A DNA stretch of 64,000 nucleotides from contig JAHJIJ010000034.1 in NCBI GenBank assembly GCA_018823325.1, forward strand, positions 124,001-188,000, written 5' to 3'. Position 1 is the first letter of the stretch; every line of letters starts with the position of its first letter. The notes under the pieces are model-generated. The model worked only from the letters and a program-made list of their open reading frames with translations, had not been told where the DNA came from and did not search any database. Below, piece by piece: positions 48,570 to 56,941 of the stretch. Origin of the DNA: Alphaproteobacteria bacterium (GTDB lineage Bacteria; Pseudomonadota; Alphaproteobacteria; Sphingomonadales; Sphingomonadaceae). Both the position numbers and the translations under genes were made by a program.

Positions 48570-49856
48570 TCAGATGCCCGTAATCGCCCGCTCCTCGACC
48601 ACGGCAAGGTCGTAGCCGTCCAGCGCAATGAGATTGTGATGGCTGTTGGTGAGCAAGATCATGTCATGCACGCCCAGCTCCGCCAGGATCTGCGCGCCGA
48701 CGCCATAATCGCGCAGCTCATCCATGCCGGCCGGGCTGGCCTCGCCGGTGCGGATTTTCATCTGGCGGCTGAACCGGTCCTCGCTCGGCCGGTTGATCAC
48801 CACGACGACGCCGGCCCCCGCCTCCGCGATCATTTCCATGGCGCGGGCGAGCAGGCTCGAACGGGGCCCTTGCTCGCCAAAGATATCCGTGAACACGGAG
48901 ACCTGATGCATCCGGACCAATGTGGGATGGTCCGGCGTGACATGGCCCTTGATGAGCGCGATCTGCTCGGACTGGGTCGCGCGGTTGAAGAAGGTCACGG
49001 CCCGCCACTCGCCCCCCCAGCGGCTGGTGAAGCTGGCCTCGGCCCGCCGCTCCAGCATGTGATCGTTGCGGCGGCGATAGGCGATGAGATCGCGGATGGT
49101 GCCGATCTTGAGGCGATGCTTCTGCGCGAACGGGATGAGATCGTCGAGCCGGGCCATCGTGCCGTCGTCCTTCATGATCTCGCAGATCACGCCCGAAGGA
49201 TTGAGCCCGGCGAGGCGCGCCACGTCCACCGCCGCTTCCGTATGGCCGGTGCGTACAAGCACGCCGCCATCGCGCGCGATGAGCGGGAAGACGTGTCCCG
49301 GCGTCACGATATCGTCGCGCCCCTTGGAGGCATCGATCGCGACTGCAACCGTGCGGGCGCGGTCTGCTGCCGAGATGCCGGTGGTCACGCCCTCACGCGC
49401 CTCGATCGACACCGTGAAGGCCGTCTCATGGCGGGTGCCATTATCAGCACTCATCAGATTGAGGCCGAGCTGCTCCACACGCTGGCGCGTCATCGCCAGG
49501 CAGATGAGCCCGCGGCCATGGGTGGCCATGAAATTGATCGCATCTGGCGTGGCCATCTGTGCCGGGATGACAAGATCGCCCTCATTCTCGCGATCTTCGT
49601 CATCGACCAGAATGAACATGCGCCCGTTGCGCGCCTCGTTGATGATTTCCTCAGCGCTGGAAAGCGCCGTGCCATGCTCGCGGGCGAAGAGATAGCTCTC
49701 CAGCTTGCCCAGCGTCTCGGCCGTGGGATTCCAGTCCGCCTCGTCCAGACGGCGCAGACTGTTTGCATGGAGCCCGGCGGCGCGGGCGAGGCCGGAGCGG
49801 GACAAAATGCCATCCCGGACCAACTTGCGGACATTTTCGATCAATTCGCTGCTCAT
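48570..49856 (-). CDS. ribB: 3,4-dihydroxy-2-butanone 4-phosphate synthase with N-terminal HTH and degenerate RibA-like domain (RibBX type)
   Basis: A 428-residue three-part protein. Residues 1-60 read as an XRE-like helix-turn-helix: LSRSGLARAAGLHANSLRRL with following helix TAETLGKLESYL. Residues 63-265 are a full RibB domain with LVDDEDRENEGDLVIPAQ (catalytic acidic loop), GVTTGISAADRARTV, TPGHVFPLIARDGGVLVRTG and HTEAAVDVARLAGL, which converts ribulose 5-phosphate to dihydroxybutanone phosphate. Residues 280-428 align with GTP cyclohydrolase II, but the zinc cysteines (CLTGD...RCDCG in active enzymes) are replaced (VFTDIFGEQGPRSS) and the HRQEGR loop is lost, so it should not hydrolyse GTP. 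Such RibB-plus-dead-RibA proteins are known as RibBX; the HTH is the unusual part. ribA must be elsewhere. Confidence 0.9.
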   Translation of the reverse strand: MSSELIENVRKLVRDGILSRSGLARAAGLHANSLRRLDEADWNPTAETLGKLESYLFAREHGTALSSAEEIINEARNGRMFILVDDEDRENEGDLVIPAQMATPDAINFMATHGRGLICLAMTRQRVEQLGLNLMSADNGTRHETAFTVSIEAREGVTTGISAADRARTVAVAIDASKGRDDIVTPGHVFPLIARDGGVLVRTGHTEAAVDVARLAGLNPSGVICEIMKDDGTMARLDDLIPFAQKHRLKIGTIRDLIAYRRRNDHMLERRAEASFTSRWGGEWRAVTFFNRATQSEQIALIKGHVTPDHPTLVRMHQVSVFTDIFGEQGPRSSLLARAMEMIAEAGAGVVVVINRPSEDRFSRQMKIRTGEASPAGMDELRDYGVGAQILAELGVHDMILLTNSHHNLIALDGYDLAVVEERAITGI

Positions 49857-49868
49857 GCCGGCGCGAGT

Positions 49869-49886
49869 ATCACATCACAATGTGAT
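49869..49886. promoter_or_regulatory. perfect palindrome ATCACAT-N4-ATGTGAT before ribB
   Basis: A 7-4-7 perfect inverted repeat, twelve bases upstream of the ribB start in the 58-base gap after ribE. This gap is the only large one in the ribD-ribE-ribB-EamA run, and no clear Shine-Dalgarno lies between the palindrome and the ATG. It looks like an operator; the HTH domain of the protein encoded just downstream is the obvious candidate ligand (inference). Confidence 0.6.
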
Positions 49887-49914
49887 CGCCAAGCGTTCCG
49901 TCGATGGATCAGTG

Positions 49915-50523
49915 TCAGGCGTTCGCCTGATGATCCTTCATGCGTGCCAGATACCGCGCCAGCACATCGATCTCCAGATTGACCGCCTGGCCAACCGCAA
50001 GCTGGCCAAAGGTGGTCACCGACCAGGTGTGGGGGATGATGTTGAGACCGAAGATCGAGCCCTCCGGCCAGTCCTCCACCGAATTGACGGTGAGCGAGAC
50101 ACCATCGACCGTGATCGAGCCTTTTGCCGCCACATAGGGCGCAAGATCCGCCGGCAGCCGGATGACGACGCGATGCGAATCACCCTCCGCTGTGATAGCG
50201 GTAACTTCGCCAATGCCATCGACATGGCCTGTGACGATATGGCCGCCCAGTTCGTCGCCCAGCTTGAGTGCGCGCTCCAGATTGAGCGCCCTGCCCTCGG
50301 CCCAGGCGCCCTGTGCCGTGCGCGACACCGTCTCACCGGAGAGGTCGACCGCAAACCAGTCCGCGCCCTTGTCTACCACCGTCAGGCAGACGCCCGAACA
50401 GGCAATGGAAGCGCCGATATCCACGCCTTCCATATCGTAGTGACAGCCAATGACGAGCCGCAGGTCGCCGCGCTGCTGCGCGCTGCGGATGGTGCCGATG
50501 TCGGTGATGATGCCAGTGAACAT
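49915..50523 (-). CDS. ribE: riboflavin synthase (alpha chain) RibE
   Basis: Dismutates two lumazine molecules to riboflavin. The 202-residue protein has the duplicated lumazine-binding barrel: MFTGIITDIGTIRSAQQRGD, SIACSGVCLTVVDKG in the first half and ELGGHIVTGHVDGIGEVTAI, GSITVDGVSLTVNSVED in the second. The ATG at 50523 is the canonical MFTGI start; a longer open frame upstream overlaps ribD and is ignored. Ten bases after ribD. Confidence 0.96.
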   Translation of the reverse strand: MFTGIITDIGTIRSAQQRGDLRLVIGCHYDMEGVDIGASIACSGVCLTVVDKGADWFAVDLSGETVSRTAQGAWAEGRALNLERALKLGDELGGHIVTGHVDGIGEVTAITAEGDSHRVVIRLPADLAPYVAAKGSITVDGVSLTVNSVEDWPEGSIFGLNIIPHTWSVTTFGQLAVGQAVNLEIDVLARYLARMKDHQANA

Positions 50524-50533
50524 GGCTGCTGCT

Positions 50534-51520
50534 CTATTGTGGCCTGATGCGTTCGTAAACCTCCAGCCGATCGGGCGCAAAGCTGCGCGCGTCGATCAGC
50601 TGCCAGCGTTCGTGCGCCTCGGCCAGATCGATCAGGCCAATATCCGCCAGTGCCGCCTTGCCTCGCCCGATCAGGACAGGCGCGCGATAGAGCAGCAGTC
50701 GATCCACCAGATCCTCGGCCAGAAAAGCCGCTGCCGTCTGCGCGCCACCCTCGATCATCAGATGATCGCCGGGCAGAGCGCCAATCTCCGTCGGCTGCTG
50801 GATGGTCAGCCAGCCTTCCGGCGCAGCGCCGCTGCGGCTGAGCACGACGCGGGCGGGCGAGTACGCCTCCAGGCCGGGCAAGCGGACATCCAACCGGGGA
50901 TGATCATGCGCCAGCGTGCCACGCCCTACCAGAATCAGCTCATGACGAGCCCGCTCCAGATGCGTGTGCGCCCGCGCCGCTGGCCCCGTGATCCACTGGC
51001 TCGTCCCATCCTCAAGCGCGATGCAGCCATCAAGCGACATCGCCAGCTTGAGCGTAACATGAGGCCGCTGATGCTGCTGGCGCATGAAGAAGCCGGCCAT
51101 TGCGCGCCCCGCCTCGGGCCCAAGCGCAGCGATTGTTTCGACGCGGACTCCCGCCGCCTGCAACCTTGCGATGCCCGCGCCATTGGTGCGCGAATCGGGA
51201 TCACTGACGGCAATGACCACGCGCCCAACGCCCGCCCGCTCGAGCAGGTTGGCGCAGCAAGGGCCACGAGCCGATTCATGCGCGCACGGCTCCAGGCTGA
51301 CATAAGCCGTGCCGCCACGCGCCGCATCGCCGGCCATGGCGAGGGCCATCGCCTCGGCATGAGGCCGCCCCTCCGGCTGGGTCCAGCCGCGCCCGACAAC
51401 CCGGCCTGCGGCATCCAGCAGGATGCATCCGACATTGGGATTGGGCGCCGTGCGCCCCCGCGTCCTTTGGGAAAGCGCGATGGCGGCCTTCAGCCAGACC
51501 GAATCGCCCGGCAGGCTCAG
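50534..51520 (-). CDS. ribD: bifunctional deaminase/reductase RibD, probable CTG start
   Basis: Deaminates and reduces the pyrimidine intermediate of riboflavin synthesis. The deaminase zinc site needs APNPNVGC, GRPHAEAMAL (His-Ala-Glu) and LEPCAHESARGPCC; the reductase half shows KLAMSLDGCIALEDG, WITGPAARAHTHLERARHE and MIEGGAQTAAAFL. Residues before the first ATG (51349) include the HAE motif, so an ATG start there would be dead. Upstream, the frame is open but contains no ATG, GTG or TTG; the only start in register at the right distance is CTG at 51520, in a CTGA overlap with the stop of the preceding gene. That gives 328 residues. Start is inferred from this coupling; an unusual ATC/GTC start or a sequencing error are alternatives. 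Confidence 0.85.
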   Translation of the reverse strand: MSLPGDSVWLKAAIALSQRTRGRTAPNPNVGCILLDAAGRVVGRGWTQPEGRPHAEAMALAMAGDAARGGTAYVSLEPCAHESARGPCCANLLERAGVGRVVIAVSDPDSRTNGAGIARLQAAGVRVETIAALGPEAGRAMAGFFMRQQHQRPHVTLKLAMSLDGCIALEDGTSQWITGPAARAHTHLERARHELILVGRGTLAHDHPRLDVRLPGLEAYSPARVVLSRSGAAPEGWLTIQQPTEIGALPGDHLMIEGGAQTAAAFLAEDLVDRLLLYRAPVLIGRGKAALADIGLIDLAEAHERWQLIDARSFAPDRLEVYERIRPQ

Positions 51521-51975
51521 GGCGTCGTCGTCGCGGCGTTGTCCGCTGCGCCGCCTTCCTTCTCCAGGGCCGCCGCGAGCTTCTGCTCCAGCTCCTTTTC
51601 CTTCGCGGCGAAAAGCTCTTTGCGCTCCCGTTCGCTGCGCGCTGCATCCTCACGCCAGTCGATGCCGAGGCTATCGGCGAGGCGCTGATATTCGCCCTGC
51701 TTGTTCTCGAAAGCCTCCCGATAACGGGCGAAATCCTCAATTTGCCGGCGGATGATCGCGCTGTCCGGCCGGTCCGCCTGCCAGTTCTCGAAATAGATGA
51801 TTTCCCGCTCCTTCTCCGGCCTGCGCGAATCATGCAGGAACCCCCAGAGCAGGATGCCGGTCAGCGTCATCGAGAGCGCAAGGATGCTCCAGCGATGGGG
51901 CCGATCCCGCGAGAACATGTCGCGCAGATCAGCGGCGGCACTCCTGGGAGAAACCGGGCGGGGAAAAATGGCCAT
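51517..51975 (-). CDS. hypothetical single-pass membrane protein
   Basis: A 152-residue protein with a cytoplasmic basic N-terminus, one membrane helix at about residues 31-50 (RWSILALSMTLTGILLWGFL) and a charged, helical C-terminal domain: REIIYFENWQADRPDSAIIR, then a coiled-coil-like RSERERKELFAAKEKELEQK. The pattern is common in sphingomonads beside ribD; the function is unknown. The start at MAIFPRP (51975) is preferred to a Met eight codons earlier. Its stop overlaps the ribD start, so the rib operon may begin here. Confidence 0.7.
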   Translation of the reverse strand: MAIFPRPVSPRSAAADLRDMFSRDRPHRWSILALSMTLTGILLWGFLHDSRRPEKEREIIYFENWQADRPDSAIIRRQIEDFARYREAFENKQGEYQRLADSLGIDWREDAARSERERKELFAAKEKELEQKLAAALEKEGGAADNAATTTP

Positions 51976-52033
51976 GGCGCCTACATAGGGAGGCGCCATG
52001 GCCTTGCAAGTTCACGCGGTGGCGGACGCTGCA

Positions 52034-52717
52034 TCAGGCCTCAAGTTCGAAGCGGAGAGTCAGCACCTGCTCCGAGGCGACCGGTACGCCATCCCGCGTG
52101 GCTGGCCGGAAGCGCCAGGCGCGCAAGGCGTGGCGCTGGGCCGCCTCGAAAAAGGCCGGATGGGTGGCGCTGACCTGCTCGACGCTGGTGACGCGGCCGC
52201 GCGCATCGATGGCGACGCGCACGGTCACGCTGCCTTCCAGCCCTTCGCGCTGCATCGACGGCGGATAAGGCGGCCGGAACCGGTCGGCAAAGCGCGGGTC
52301 CGGCTCTGCGCGCAGAATGACGGGCGGCGGCGGTGGCTTGATCGAGGTGGTGCCGGCGCTCGGATCGGGCGACGGCGGAAAATCGTCCAACGTCAGATCG
52401 ATGGTCCGACCAAGATCGATCTGCGTATCGACCCTGACCGGATCAGGCGTCGGATCGGCCGTACGCGTGGGCTCGGTGCGGACCTGCGCGTCCGGTTCGA
52501 CGGGTTCTGGAGGTGGCACCGGATCAAGGGGAACGAACTGGACCTTGAGGGGCGGGGTGGGCGTGGGCCGCAGATAATGGGTGGCAGGCAGCGCAACGAG
52601 CAGCGCGAGAATCCCGCCGTTGAAGGCAACGGCCGCTGCCAGAGCGCCGGGCGAGCGTCGGTTGGCATAGCCAGCGACTTCACGGTGGGACGATAGATGA
52701 GACGACATAATCGGCAT
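52034..52717 (-). CDS. TonB-type energy transducer
   Basis: Couples the inner-membrane proton motive force to outer-membrane receptors. The 227-residue protein has an N-terminal anchor (about residues 26-46, ALAAAVAFNGGILALLVAL), a proline-rich spacer (LDPVPPPEPVEPDAQ; SIKPPPPPVILRAEPD) and the TonB C-terminal domain with PPYPPSMQREGLEGSVTVRV, DARGRVTSVEQVSATHPAFF and ALRAWRFRPAT. ExbB and ExbD are not in the window. The ATG has AGGAG seven bases upstream. Iron or other metal control is likely, given the AT-rich region upstream. Confidence 0.9.
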   Translation of the reverse strand: MPIMSSHLSSHREVAGYANRRSPGALAAAVAFNGGILALLVALPATHYLRPTPTPPLKVQFVPLDPVPPPEPVEPDAQVRTEPTRTADPTPDPVRVDTQIDLGRTIDLTLDDFPPSPDPSAGTTSIKPPPPPVILRAEPDPRFADRFRPPYPPSMQREGLEGSVTVRVAIDARGRVTSVEQVSATHPAFFEAAQRHALRAWRFRPATRDGVPVASEQVLTLRFELEA

Positions 52718-52739
52718 GACACCTCTCCTGATTTTATTT

Positions 52740-52757
52740 GTGATGTTATACTATCAC
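52740..52757. promoter_or_regulatory. imperfect inverted repeat GTGAT-N8-ATCAC upstream of tonB
   Basis: AT-rich element GTGATGTTATACTATCAC, about 25 bases before the tonB start codon; the core GTTATA resembles metal-regulator (Zur-like) half-sites, but symmetry is imperfect. It could equally be just the -10 region of the promoter (TATACT). Confidence 0.3.
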
Positions 52758-52809
52758 TAAATCGGGACAGGGCGAAACGATTTCTTGGCCTGGCAATCCT
52801 GACGAGTGG

Positions 52810-54150
52810 TTATGTCCCGGCGGCGGCCTTCAAGCGAGCGAGCGCCCGGTCCCGCCCGATGAGCGGGAGCAGCGCCGCCATGTCCGGGCCATGATCCATG
52901 CCGGTGAGCGCCTGGCGCAGCGGCAGGAACAGCGCCTTGCCCTTGCGGCCAGTGCTTTGCTTGAGCGCCCCGGTAAGCGCGGGCCAAGGGTCGGCGGCGA
53001 AATCGATGGCCTGCGCGGCCTCGACGGCCTGAGCGAGGAAAGCGCGGTCGTCCGGGCTCAGCTCCGGCGCGATGATGTCGCCTTCGAGAACCGGCAGCCA
53101 ATCCGCGGCCTGCGCGAGCGTCTCGATATTGGGCTGCACCACCGGCCAGACCGCGGCGTCGATCTGCGCGGGCAGGCGCGCGGCGACCGCCTCATAGGGC
53201 AGCATGTGGACGATCTTGGCATTGAGGCCGAACAGCTCGTCGTCCGAGAATCGCGCCGGCGCACGGCCGAAATGAGCGAAGTCGAAGCGCTCGATGAGCG
53301 GCGCCATATCGGTGACCGGCTCGACTGGATCGCTGGTGCCGAGCCGCGCGAGCAGGGCGCTGATCGTGATCGCCTCGACGCCGGCCTCGCGCAGATCGCC
53401 TACGCCGACCGCGCCGAGCCGCTTGGAGAGCTTGCCCTCCGCGCCGGTGAGCAGGGCCATGTGCGCGAATTGCGGCAAAGGCGCGCCGAGCGCTGCGAAC
53501 ATCTGTAGCTGCGTGGCGGTGTTGGAGACATGATCCTCCCCGCGCAGCACATGCGTCACGCCCATCTCGATATCGTCGATCACGGAGGGGAGCATATAGA
53601 GCCAGCTGCCATCGGCCCGGCGAATCACCGGATCGGAGAGCAGCTTCGGATCGAAATGCTGGTCGCCTCGAATCAGGTCGGTCCATTCGATCGGCGCGTC
53701 ATGATCGAGCTTGAAGCGCCAGTGCGGCTGCTCGCCGGCCGCTTCCTTCGCCGCAATCTCATCCGCGCTCAGCGCCAGCGCCGCGCGATCATAGACCGGC
53801 GGCAGACCGCGCCCGAGCAGGATCTTGCGCTTGAGGTCCAACTCCTGCGCCGACTCGAAACAGGGGTAGACGCGCCCGGCAGCGCGCAGCGCCGCGAACT
53901 TCTCCTCATAGAGACCAAAGCGCGCGGACTGGCGCACCTCGCTGTCCATCTCGAGACCAAGCCAGGCGAGATCGGCGCGAATGCCCTCGACGAACCGTTC
54001 CTCGCTGCGCGCTGTATCGGTATCGTCGATCCGCAGCAGGCACTGCCCGCCCATCTTGCGCGCCCACAACCAGTTATGCAGCGCAGCACGGATGTTGCCG
54101 ACATGCAGATGGCCAGTCGGCGACGGCGCGAAACGGGTGATGACAGTCAT
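52810..54150 (-). CDS. gltX: glutamate--tRNA ligase
   Basis: Class I aminoacyl-tRNA synthetase, 446 residues, with the HIGH-like signature FAPSPTGHLHVGNIRAAL at the N-terminus and the KMSKS-like GKLSKRLGAVGV. The C-terminal helical anticodon-binding domain is present (ALTGALKQSTGRKGKALFLP). The form lacks an extra N-terminal domain, as in alphaproteobacterial GluRS. Two GluRS paralogues occur in some alphaproteobacteria; which of them this is cannot be told here, so Glu-tRNA(Gln) charging may be its job. Confidence 0.96.
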   Translation of the reverse strand: MTVITRFAPSPTGHLHVGNIRAALHNWLWARKMGGQCLLRIDDTDTARSEERFVEGIRADLAWLGLEMDSEVRQSARFGLYEEKFAALRAAGRVYPCFESAQELDLKRKILLGRGLPPVYDRAALALSADEIAAKEAAGEQPHWRFKLDHDAPIEWTDLIRGDQHFDPKLLSDPVIRRADGSWLYMLPSVIDDIEMGVTHVLRGEDHVSNTATQLQMFAALGAPLPQFAHMALLTGAEGKLSKRLGAVGVGDLREAGVEAITISALLARLGTSDPVEPVTDMAPLIERFDFAHFGRAPARFSDDELFGLNAKIVHMLPYEAVAARLPAQIDAAVWPVVQPNIETLAQAADWLPVLEGDIIAPELSPDDRAFLAQAVEAAQAIDFAADPWPALTGALKQSTGRKGKALFLPLRQALTGMDHGPDMAALLPLIGRDRALARLKAAAGT

Positions 54151-54171
54151 AAGACTCGCCGTTAGACGTCA

Positions 54172-54196
54172 AATCGGCCTGTTCATAGGGCCGATT
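54172..54196. repeat. 8-bp inverted repeat AATCGGCC-N9-GGCCGATT
   Basis: Hairpin-forming repeat in the 57-base divergent gap between gltX and the secreted protein gene, ending 11 bases before the latter's start codon. It may act as an operator or an mRNA hairpin; nothing further can be inferred. Confidence 0.5.
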
Positions 54197-54207
54197 GGGG
54201 TGGTTGC

Positions 54208-55110
54208 ATGTCGGTTCTCGTATCGCGCGCGTGCGCAGGACTTCTTTTGCTTGTGATCGGTACAATATCGACACCTCCTGCCCCGGCGACGACCTTCTTC
54301 TCCGAGACGAGGAATTGCCCAGTCGGCGGAAAGAAGTTCACCGCGTTGGTCATGACCAGCAACTCGACCTTCGGACAGAGGCCTGACGGGAGACCTTATA
54401 GCCCAATGCCCGTCCCACCGATCATCGAGTGCCCGGACAACGGCTTCCTCCTCTACAAGGACGAATTTTCCCAAGACGAAGTCAGGCGAGCCACCCCTCT
54501 CGTCGCTTCGGACACCTATCAGGCTATGCGATCCACCGACACGCAGCATTATCGGTCATGGTGGCTGCGAAACGAAATGGGTAGCAACGACCCTTATGCA
54601 TTGGCGACGACGCTGCTGATCGCGAGCTGGGAAACGGACGACAACCCTGCGCGCAAGTCTCGTTATCAGCAGGCGTTCGTGAATGCGGCAGCAGTGCTGC
54701 GACCGGATGGCAAAGAGGAAGAATGGTTCTGGATTACGCTACGCGCCGCTAATGCCTTGCGTGAGCTTGGTTTTTTTGACGCAGCCCTCTCCCGGTTAGA
54801 CGAACTCGCGGAAAAAACTGAGCTGGCAGGGGGAAAAACCGACCCTTCCGATTTGTTAGATTACATCTCGACCCTGAAATTACTTGTACAAGCATCAGTG
54901 ACCGCCTCGGAGCCCACAATGCTGGTCCCTGCAGAGGAGGCAGCCTTTCGCTGCGTCGTGGAGAACGCGGCGCTTGCCGCTATTGAGCGGACGGCGTGCG
55001 AGAGCGAAAACGTGGTTGCAGCAATTTCGGACACGCAGATTACCACGGAGGATGGCCGGGCCCTGACGGGAGAAGCCGCCATCCGCTACATGGCCAAACA
55101 CTGGCACTGA
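54208..55110 (+). CDS. secreted DUF2225-like protein lacking the Cys pairs
   Basis: A 300-residue protein with a signal peptide (MSVLVSRACAGLLLLVIGTI, cleavage likely near residue 27). The following segment, ETRNCPVGGKKFTALVMTS to IIECPDNGFLLYKDEFS, resembles the N-terminus of DUF2225 proteins, which normally carry CPVC and CPNCG zinc knuckles; here each pair keeps only one cysteine. The middle is helical with TPR-like periodicity (EWFWITLRAANALRELGFFD, ALSRLDELAEKTELAGG). The base composition is visibly less GC-rich than in neighbouring genes (for example the T/A-rich stretch near 54840-54900), hinting at transfer. The DUF2225 relation is tentative. Confidence 0.65.
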   Translation: MSVLVSRACAGLLLLVIGTISTPPAPATTFFSETRNCPVGGKKFTALVMTSNSTFGQRPDGRPYSPMPVPPIIECPDNGFLLYKDEFSQDEVRRATPLVASDTYQAMRSTDTQHYRSWWLRNEMGSNDPYALATTLLIASWETDDNPARKSRYQQAFVNAAAVLRPDGKEEEWFWITLRAANALRELGFFDAALSRLDELAEKTELAGGKTDPSDLLDYISTLKLLVQASVTASEPTMLVPAEEAAFRCVVENAALAAIERTACESENVVAAISDTQITTEDGRALTGEAAIRYMAKHWH

Positions 55111-55116
55111 AGATGT

Positions 55117-56781
55117 TCAGGCCGTCCGGAAGGCGTTCGTGATCGGGTAGCGGCGGTCGCGCCCGAAATTGCGGCCACCCAGCTTCACGCCTGGAGGCGC
55201 CTGGCGCCGCTTGTATTCGGCGACATAAAGCAGCCGCTCGATGCGGGCGACGGTGGCGCGATCGAAGCCCATGGCGGCGAGCTGATCGACCGACTTCTCC
55301 TGCTCAACGAGGCCATAGAGAATCGGATCGAGCACTTCATAGGGCGGCAGGCTGTCCGAATCCTTCTGGTCCTCACGCAACTCTGCGGTGGGTGGCTTGG
55401 TGATGACCCGCTCGGGCATCACCGGACCGGAGGGGCCCATGCCAAGCTCCGGCTTCACCGCGTTGCGCCAACGCGAGAGATCGAACACTGTCGTCTTGTA
55501 GGCATCCTTGAGCACGGAATAGCCGCCCGCCATGTCCCCATAAATGGTGGCATAGCCCACGCTCATCTCGCTCTTGTTGCCGGTGGTGAGCAGCATGTGG
55601 CCGAACTTGTTGGAGAGCGCCATCAGCGTGACGCCACGAATGCGGGACTGGATGTTCTCCTCGGTGAGATCGGCGGTGCGCCCCTCGAAGACCCCCGCCA
55701 ACATCTCATCGAACGCGCCAGTCGCCGGAGAGATCGGGATCGTATCGAGCCGGCAGCCGAGCAGCCGCGCGCACTCGGCGGCATCGTCAAGGCTGTCCTG
55801 GCTGGTGAAGCGCGAGGGCATCATCACGCACCAGACGCGGTCCGCGCCGAGCGCATCGACCGCGACGGCCGCACTCAACGCGCTGTCGATGCCGCCCGAG
55901 AGGCCGAGCACCACGCCGGGGAAGCGATTGCTATTCACATAATCGCGCAGGCCCACGACCATGGCATGATAAATGTCGCCGGGATGCTCATCGAGCGCGT
56001 GTACCTCGCCGGGCTTGCAGAACCAGCGACCCTCATCGTCCTTGTCCCACTGGGTGACGACCAGCGCTTCATCCCAATCCGGCAGCATGTGCGCAATATC
56101 GCCATCGGCATTGAGGACGAAGGACGCGCCATCGAAAACCAGCTCATCCTGCCCGCCGACGCGATTGAGGTAGAGCACCGGCAGACCGGTTTCCTCGACA
56201 CGCTGCATGCACACGCCCCGGATGCGGAAATCATCCTTCGCCGCTTCATAGGGGCTGCCGTTGATCGAAATGAGCAGCTCCGCGCCCTTTTCGGCCAGAT
56301 GGCCGGTGACGAAAGGAAACCAGATGTCCTCGCAGATCGGCAGGCCCAGCTTCACGCCCCGGAACTCAACCGGATCGGGCAGCGGGCCGGGCGCGAACAG
56401 GCGCTTCTCGTCGAACGTGCCGTAATTGGGCAGCTCGCGCTTCTGGCGGATCGCGACGATCTTGCCGCCATCGAGCAGCGCCGCGCAATTGAACAGCAGG
56501 TCGCTGTTGGCGATCACGGTGCCCACGAGCATGGCCGGGCCGCCATCCGCCGTCGCCTCGGCCAGCCGATGCAGCTCAGTCTCGGCACGCGCGGCGAGCG
56601 CGGGCTTGAGCACCAGATCCTCGGGCGGATAACCGATCAGCTGCAATTCGGGATAGACGACCAGATCGGCACCCTGCTCGCGCGCCTTTTCCCGGCAGGC
56701 CAGCATGGCCTGCGCATTGCCCGGGATGTCGCCCATGCTCTGGTTGAGCTGGGCCATGGCGATACGGAGAGACGCTGTCAT
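55117..56781 (-). CDS. nadE: glutamine-dependent NAD+ synthetase
   Basis: Last step of NAD+ synthesis. The 554-residue protein fuses an N-terminal carbon-nitrogen hydrolase (glutaminase) with VYPELQLIGYPPEDL (Glu), KRELPNYGTFDEKR (Lys) and LGLPICEDIWFPF (Cys), to a C-terminal synthetase domain with ATP loop LGLSGGIDSALSAAVAVDAL and GNKSEMSVGYATIYGDMAGG. It ends six bases from the convergent secreted protein gene. Length and triad are normal. Confidence 0.96.
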   Translation of the reverse strand: MTASLRIAMAQLNQSMGDIPGNAQAMLACREKAREQGADLVVYPELQLIGYPPEDLVLKPALAARAETELHRLAEATADGGPAMLVGTVIANSDLLFNCAALLDGGKIVAIRQKRELPNYGTFDEKRLFAPGPLPDPVEFRGVKLGLPICEDIWFPFVTGHLAEKGAELLISINGSPYEAAKDDFRIRGVCMQRVEETGLPVLYLNRVGGQDELVFDGASFVLNADGDIAHMLPDWDEALVVTQWDKDDEGRWFCKPGEVHALDEHPGDIYHAMVVGLRDYVNSNRFPGVVLGLSGGIDSALSAAVAVDALGADRVWCVMMPSRFTSQDSLDDAAECARLLGCRLDTIPISPATGAFDEMLAGVFEGRTADLTEENIQSRIRGVTLMALSNKFGHMLLTTGNKSEMSVGYATIYGDMAGGYSVLKDAYKTTVFDLSRWRNAVKPELGMGPSGPVMPERVITKPPTAELREDQKDSDSLPPYEVLDPILYGLVEQEKSVDQLAAMGFDRATVARIERLLYVAEYKRRQAPPGVKLGGRNFGRDRRYPITNAFRTA

Positions 56782-56941
56782 AGCGCCGCTTTATGGGCGG
56801 GCGAGGACGGGAGCAAGGGCATCGCCGATCACCTCGATCAGGCGGAGGTTCGGGAGCGGTGTAGCGTGGGCGGAAACGGAGGTCCGCTGCTTCTGGTGAT
56901 CGCGCAAAACTGGATTGGCTGGGTACGCCTTTGCCTCACAC

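Noticed and set aside
48570..49856. Functional GTP cyclohydrolase II (RibA) activity of the C-terminal domain
   Set aside because: The zinc cysteines and the HRQEGR loop of active enzymes are missing.
49857..52030. FMN riboswitch for the riboflavin genes
   Set aside because: No AGGG..GAGAC-type RFN core was found upstream of ribD, ribE or ribB; only the short palindrome is present.
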